Part shown: piece after piece, positions 61,564-64,000 of the stretch
How positions within the stretch are numbered: position 1 is the first letter of the stretch
Layout: each line of letters begins with the position of its first letter
DNA from: Picochlorum sp. 'celeri'
Taxonomy: Eukaryota > Chlorophyta > Trebouxiophyceae
DNA length: 64,000 nucleotides
Assembly: GCA_010909725.1 (NCBI GenBank)
Contig: JAACMV010000015.1
Location: 1-64,000 of the forward strand
Direction: 5' to 3'
The notes under the pieces: model-generated
Seen by the model: the letters and a program-made list of their open reading frames with translations, nothing else
The model's database searches: none
What the model was told of the DNA's origin: nothing
Made by a program: the position numbers and the translations under genes

Positions 61564-63915
61564 TCATTGCCGTGTTGATGTCCTTTGCCTTTTCCTCGTC
61601 CTCTTGAAAGCCTTGATTCGAGATCCATTGTGACACTTTTCCAAAAACAAGTCTTTGATATTGATACTGGCATTGACATCACGGTCCCAAACATTTCGAA
61701 TGCATTCATTGTTGTGACAACGTTTCATCCTGAATTGTTTGTTGTACTGTTCCATTGCCTCATGACAGCAAGAACAGAGTTTGGACGTATTGAATTCATT
61801 AACCAACACAACTGTGGCACATTCCGATACCTTGTTGAACAGTTTTGTGCTCATGATAGGAGCAGTGCCCCTCATTGTGCCGTTATTATCACCATCACCA
61901 TACGCCACGATGACTCTCTTCTGTGCCTCTTTGTTTCTTGTTCCACAGATTCGAGCAACCACATCCTCCATGGCCGACTTTTCCTTGCAAAATTTCCTCA
62001 TCTTCTGTTTCTGATACCATTTTTTGTCATCGAAGAAGGCTTGTTGCAGTTGGGGCCACATAGAAACTTGGAATCTGTAACTCTCAAAAATTTTCTCAAG
62101 ATCTACTGTCTTGTATGTTGGCACAGACACCCATGCAGGACAGTATTCAGACATCCTTTTCTTTATTTTGGCTGTATACTGTTTCTGACTAGATAAGAAG
62201 ATCCATTCTCCTGACCCCAGAGAATCACTTTTATATCTGTCTTCCACCTCTGTATGACGACCATTTTCTGCATTCCACTTTGCATGGATCTTTTGCTTTT
62301 CCGAATCATGAAAAACCCACGTGGCCGCTGACTTTTTACCTGGGTCCAAACCGACAATGATACAATCTGTGTGATATATACCATGGTCATCTTTGCGTAT
62401 GCCAGCCAACCTTTTGATCCTTTCTGTGATGACTGTCTTGTCTTTGTTTTTAGCCTTTCGTTTCTGTAGAACGTCCTTTTGTGACTTTAATGTATGCAAC
62501 AATGGCTTCAGTAGAACATAATGTATGGTGGAAATGTCACCAAGGAGAATACGCAAAGGGTCATATCTGATCTTTTTTGCAATAATGTTGGTTGCAAACA
62601 TCCCACAATAGGTGGCCCACAACTTTGCTTTGACGTAATTCATATCATCCTGCAGATGGATTATCTTGCATTCCAGATCCGACTTCACAGTGTCTATAAC
62701 AGCAGAAACAGAGACGCCATCAGTGCATATAGAGCATCCGAATCTGAGTTTCGTTTGGTCCTTCATGTGCTTTTTTTTCAATACTCGCTTCATGTTGAAT
62801 ATCGATTTCCAATAATAATACTTATTTGTATAGTCATCCAGTGCTGGACAGTCATCTACTATCTTTCTGATATATGGATATTTCTTTGCGAGTTGCTCAA
62901 CCATAGTCTTCACTGCTGTGCTGGAGATATGGATATGCTTTGGTTTCCAGGCCATCTGTGGACACAGACAAAATGTCCATTTCTGTCTTCCAAGTATACT
63001 CTTCTTCCCTTCAAACTCTCCGTTTCTGAACCTCTGTTGCAGTGATTCCACGAATGGCTCCAAGTGACCCAAAATGAAGAAGCAAATTCTGGATTTCTCA
63101 GAAAGAGTTGTCGTCTTTGGCACCAACGAGCAAATGATATCCAAGGCTCTCTGTGCTTCATCCCATACTGACACATCAGACGCAAATTCTGTCAATGATG
63201 GTCTACGTTCAACAATATCACTGACTTTCGTCCTCTCCCAGAATGCCTGTGTGATTGCAGAAAATACTTGTCCAAACTTCTTCTTTGACAAATTTTTGAT
63301 TTGGTCAAAGTCCGTGTCGTCTCGAAATAGCAAATATCTCAGATACCGTAATGCATATACATTAAGATTGGTTTCCAAATGCGTGGTATGCATAACAGAC
63401 GACTGCTGGGCCATCTGCTCCATTGTTTTGTCTCTCCAAGAAGAGAGACAACCCTGTGGCCAATCTGTTTTTAACCCAGTCTCCTCACAATATTCCTTGC
63501 ACAAGTCGCGCAAGTTGGTATCAACATCCTTTCTCTCCTTCTTTTGTTGCAAATGATTAGCAAGGTGTCTGTAGATTTTGTTGTAGAGTTCGTAGAGAGA
63601 TTCATCTTTGTGGTCTCTAAATGCCCCACCGTTCCTCAATAACAATAGATGCATGACATGATGCGCATGAATCTGTAGTCTACTCAGGTAGAATACACAT
63701 TCTTCAATTTCGCGTTGAACCACTTTGAACTTACAAAAAGGCTGCAAAGTGCACTTGACGACTGTCTTATTGAAAAAACGGTCTTTATCCTTCTTTATAG
63801 CCACATCCAATCGAGTAAACTTCTTTTTCTTCACCTTTTTCGATGGTGTGGCGGACACCTTTCTCTTTTTTTTCATTTTGAAATGACACGGTTGGCGATG
63901 GCGGCTCGACTTCAT
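61564..63915 (-). CDS. Fanzor: eukaryotic TnpB-like RNA-guided nuclease, apparently intact
   Basis: 783 residues from the ATG at 63915, no stop or intron. TnpB-lineage RuvC motifs in order: GLDPGKKSAATW with the first Asp (D524), VVLVNEFNTSKLCSCC with the Glu (E707) and the first zinc-finger Cys pair, RCHNNEC (second pair) and VWDRDVNASINI with the last Asp (D746). A classic basic nuclear signal (KKKRKV) sits near the N terminus. The N-terminal half is helical and Lys-rich with the THLETNLNVYALRYL block shared with the relic at 38.5 kb. Family members cut DNA guided by an RNA from their own 3' flank. No TIR or duplication is visible at the window edge. Activity is inferred, not shown. Confidence 0.9.
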   Translation of the reverse strand: MKSSRHRQPCHFKMKKKRKVSATPSKKVKKKKFTRLDVAIKKDKDRFFNKTVVKCTLQPFCKFKVVQREIEECVFYLSRLQIHAHHVMHLLLLRNGGAFRDHKDESLYELYNKIYRHLANHLQQKKERKDVDTNLRDLCKEYCEETGLKTDWPQGCLSSWRDKTMEQMAQQSSVMHTTHLETNLNVYALRYLRYLLFRDDTDFDQIKNLSKKKFGQVFSAITQAFWERTKVSDIVERRPSLTEFASDVSVWDEAQRALDIICSLVPKTTTLSEKSRICFFILGHLEPFVESLQQRFRNGEFEGKKSILGRQKWTFCLCPQMAWKPKHIHISSTAVKTMVEQLAKKYPYIRKIVDDCPALDDYTNKYYYWKSIFNMKRVLKKKHMKDQTKLRFGCSICTDGVSVSAVIDTVKSDLECKIIHLQDDMNYVKAKLWATYCGMFATNIIAKKIRYDPLRILLGDISTIHYVLLKPLLHTLKSQKDVLQKRKAKNKDKTVITERIKRLAGIRKDDHGIYHTDCIIVGLDPGKKSAATWVFHDSEKQKIHAKWNAENGRHTEVEDRYKSDSLGSGEWIFLSSQKQYTAKIKKRMSEYCPAWVSVPTYKTVDLEKIFESYRFQVSMWPQLQQAFFDDKKWYQKQKMRKFCKEKSAMEDVVARICGTRNKEAQKRVIVAYGDGDNNGTMRGTAPIMSTKLFNKVSECATVVLVNEFNTSKLCSCCHEAMEQYNKQFRMKRCHNNECIRNVWDRDVNASINIKDLFLEKCHNGSRIKAFKRTRKRQRTSTRQ

Positions 63916-64000
63916 ACCAATCCAAGGTTCTAGAAGATTCGGATTGACCAGAGTCAAATGGACTAGATGTTACATTCCTTAATTAAACGAAATTTAAAAT
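63916..64000. other. Upstream flank of the Fanzor gene, cut by window end
   Basis: 85 bp; contains TTAATTAA and in-frame stops upstream of the ORF, so the Fanzor does not extend further. Promoter or transposon end cannot be judged. Confidence 0.4.

Noticed and set aside
61349..61636. Minus-strand ORF overlapping the Fanzor C terminus (NTAMNSACKSAAF...)
   Set aside because: Although in the right place for a frameshifted extension, it has no motif, and the Fanzor frame already ends in a normal basic tail. It may matter as RNA, not protein.

Overview
This window looks like part of a nuclear chromosome of a photosynthetic eukaryote, most likely a unicellular alga of or near the green lineage; I cannot name the species. 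Evidence: cytosolic and mitochondrial housekeeping genes sit beside nuclear genes for plastid proteins (inactive ClpR4-type Clp subunit, bacterial-type ribosomal protein L6, plastid-type glycerol-3-phosphate acyltransferase, an EXECUTER protein, a NusG-N-domain protein, YGGT and TlyA proteins). There are also spliceosomal introns (mostly 70-220 nt), a canonical core histone cluster with 3' stem-loops, and an intron-containing tRNA-His. Genes are dense from about 5 kb onward (roughly one per 1.5 kb), with many convergent pairs less than 50 bp apart and two that overlap. About two thirds of the introns I could phase have C at donor position +4 (GTACG/GTGCG), which is unusual.

Layout. 1-4.6 kb: subtelomere-like, with a few CCCTATA units, two ~0.45-0.5 kb direct repeat copies, simple repeats, a second diverged direct repeat pair and a scrap of a Fanzor C terminus; no convincing genes. 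4.7-13.8 kb: small uncertain ORFs, TAF1A-like, ClpR4, EXO84-like, COX5b, glutamine synthetase and an ELP6-like gene. 14-22.9 kb: P2, a DUF3253 gene with an in-frame TGA at a normally Cys position, SSX2IP-like coiled coil, plastid L6, PRCC, plastid GPAT, mS23 and YjbQ. 22.9-37.4 kb: a CENP-E-like kinesin, TlyA-type methyltransferase, YGGT protein, glyoxalase I, MnmG, adenine nucleotide carrier, CPN10 and CDP-DAG synthase. 37.5-39.9 kb: a secreted FN3 protein, then a decayed Fanzor copy whose 3' edge is interrupted by a ~1.1 kb TA-flanked pogo/Tc1-like transposon relic. 40-58.2 kb: NusG-like, DUF4336, class 3 lipase, an unknown protein, a kinase with a cyclic-nucleotide-binding-like domain, DAG lipase, APEM9/PEX26-like, GNAT, EXECUTER and RTF1. 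58.3-61.1 kb: histones H4, H3, H2A and H2B. 61.1-64 kb: tRNA-His and an apparently intact Fanzor gene.

Main points of interest. (1) A full-length Fanzor (eukaryotic TnpB-like RNA-guided nuclease) with all three RuvC acidic residues, a zinc finger and a basic nuclear localisation motif, plus two decayed relatives in the same window. (2) A possible selenocysteine codon in a DUF3253 protein. (3) An atypical 5' splice-site consensus that predicts a matching change in U1 snRNA. (4) A tRNA-His with a 25-nt intron next to the Fanzor. Functional calls rest on motif and family recognition by eye; no database search was run.
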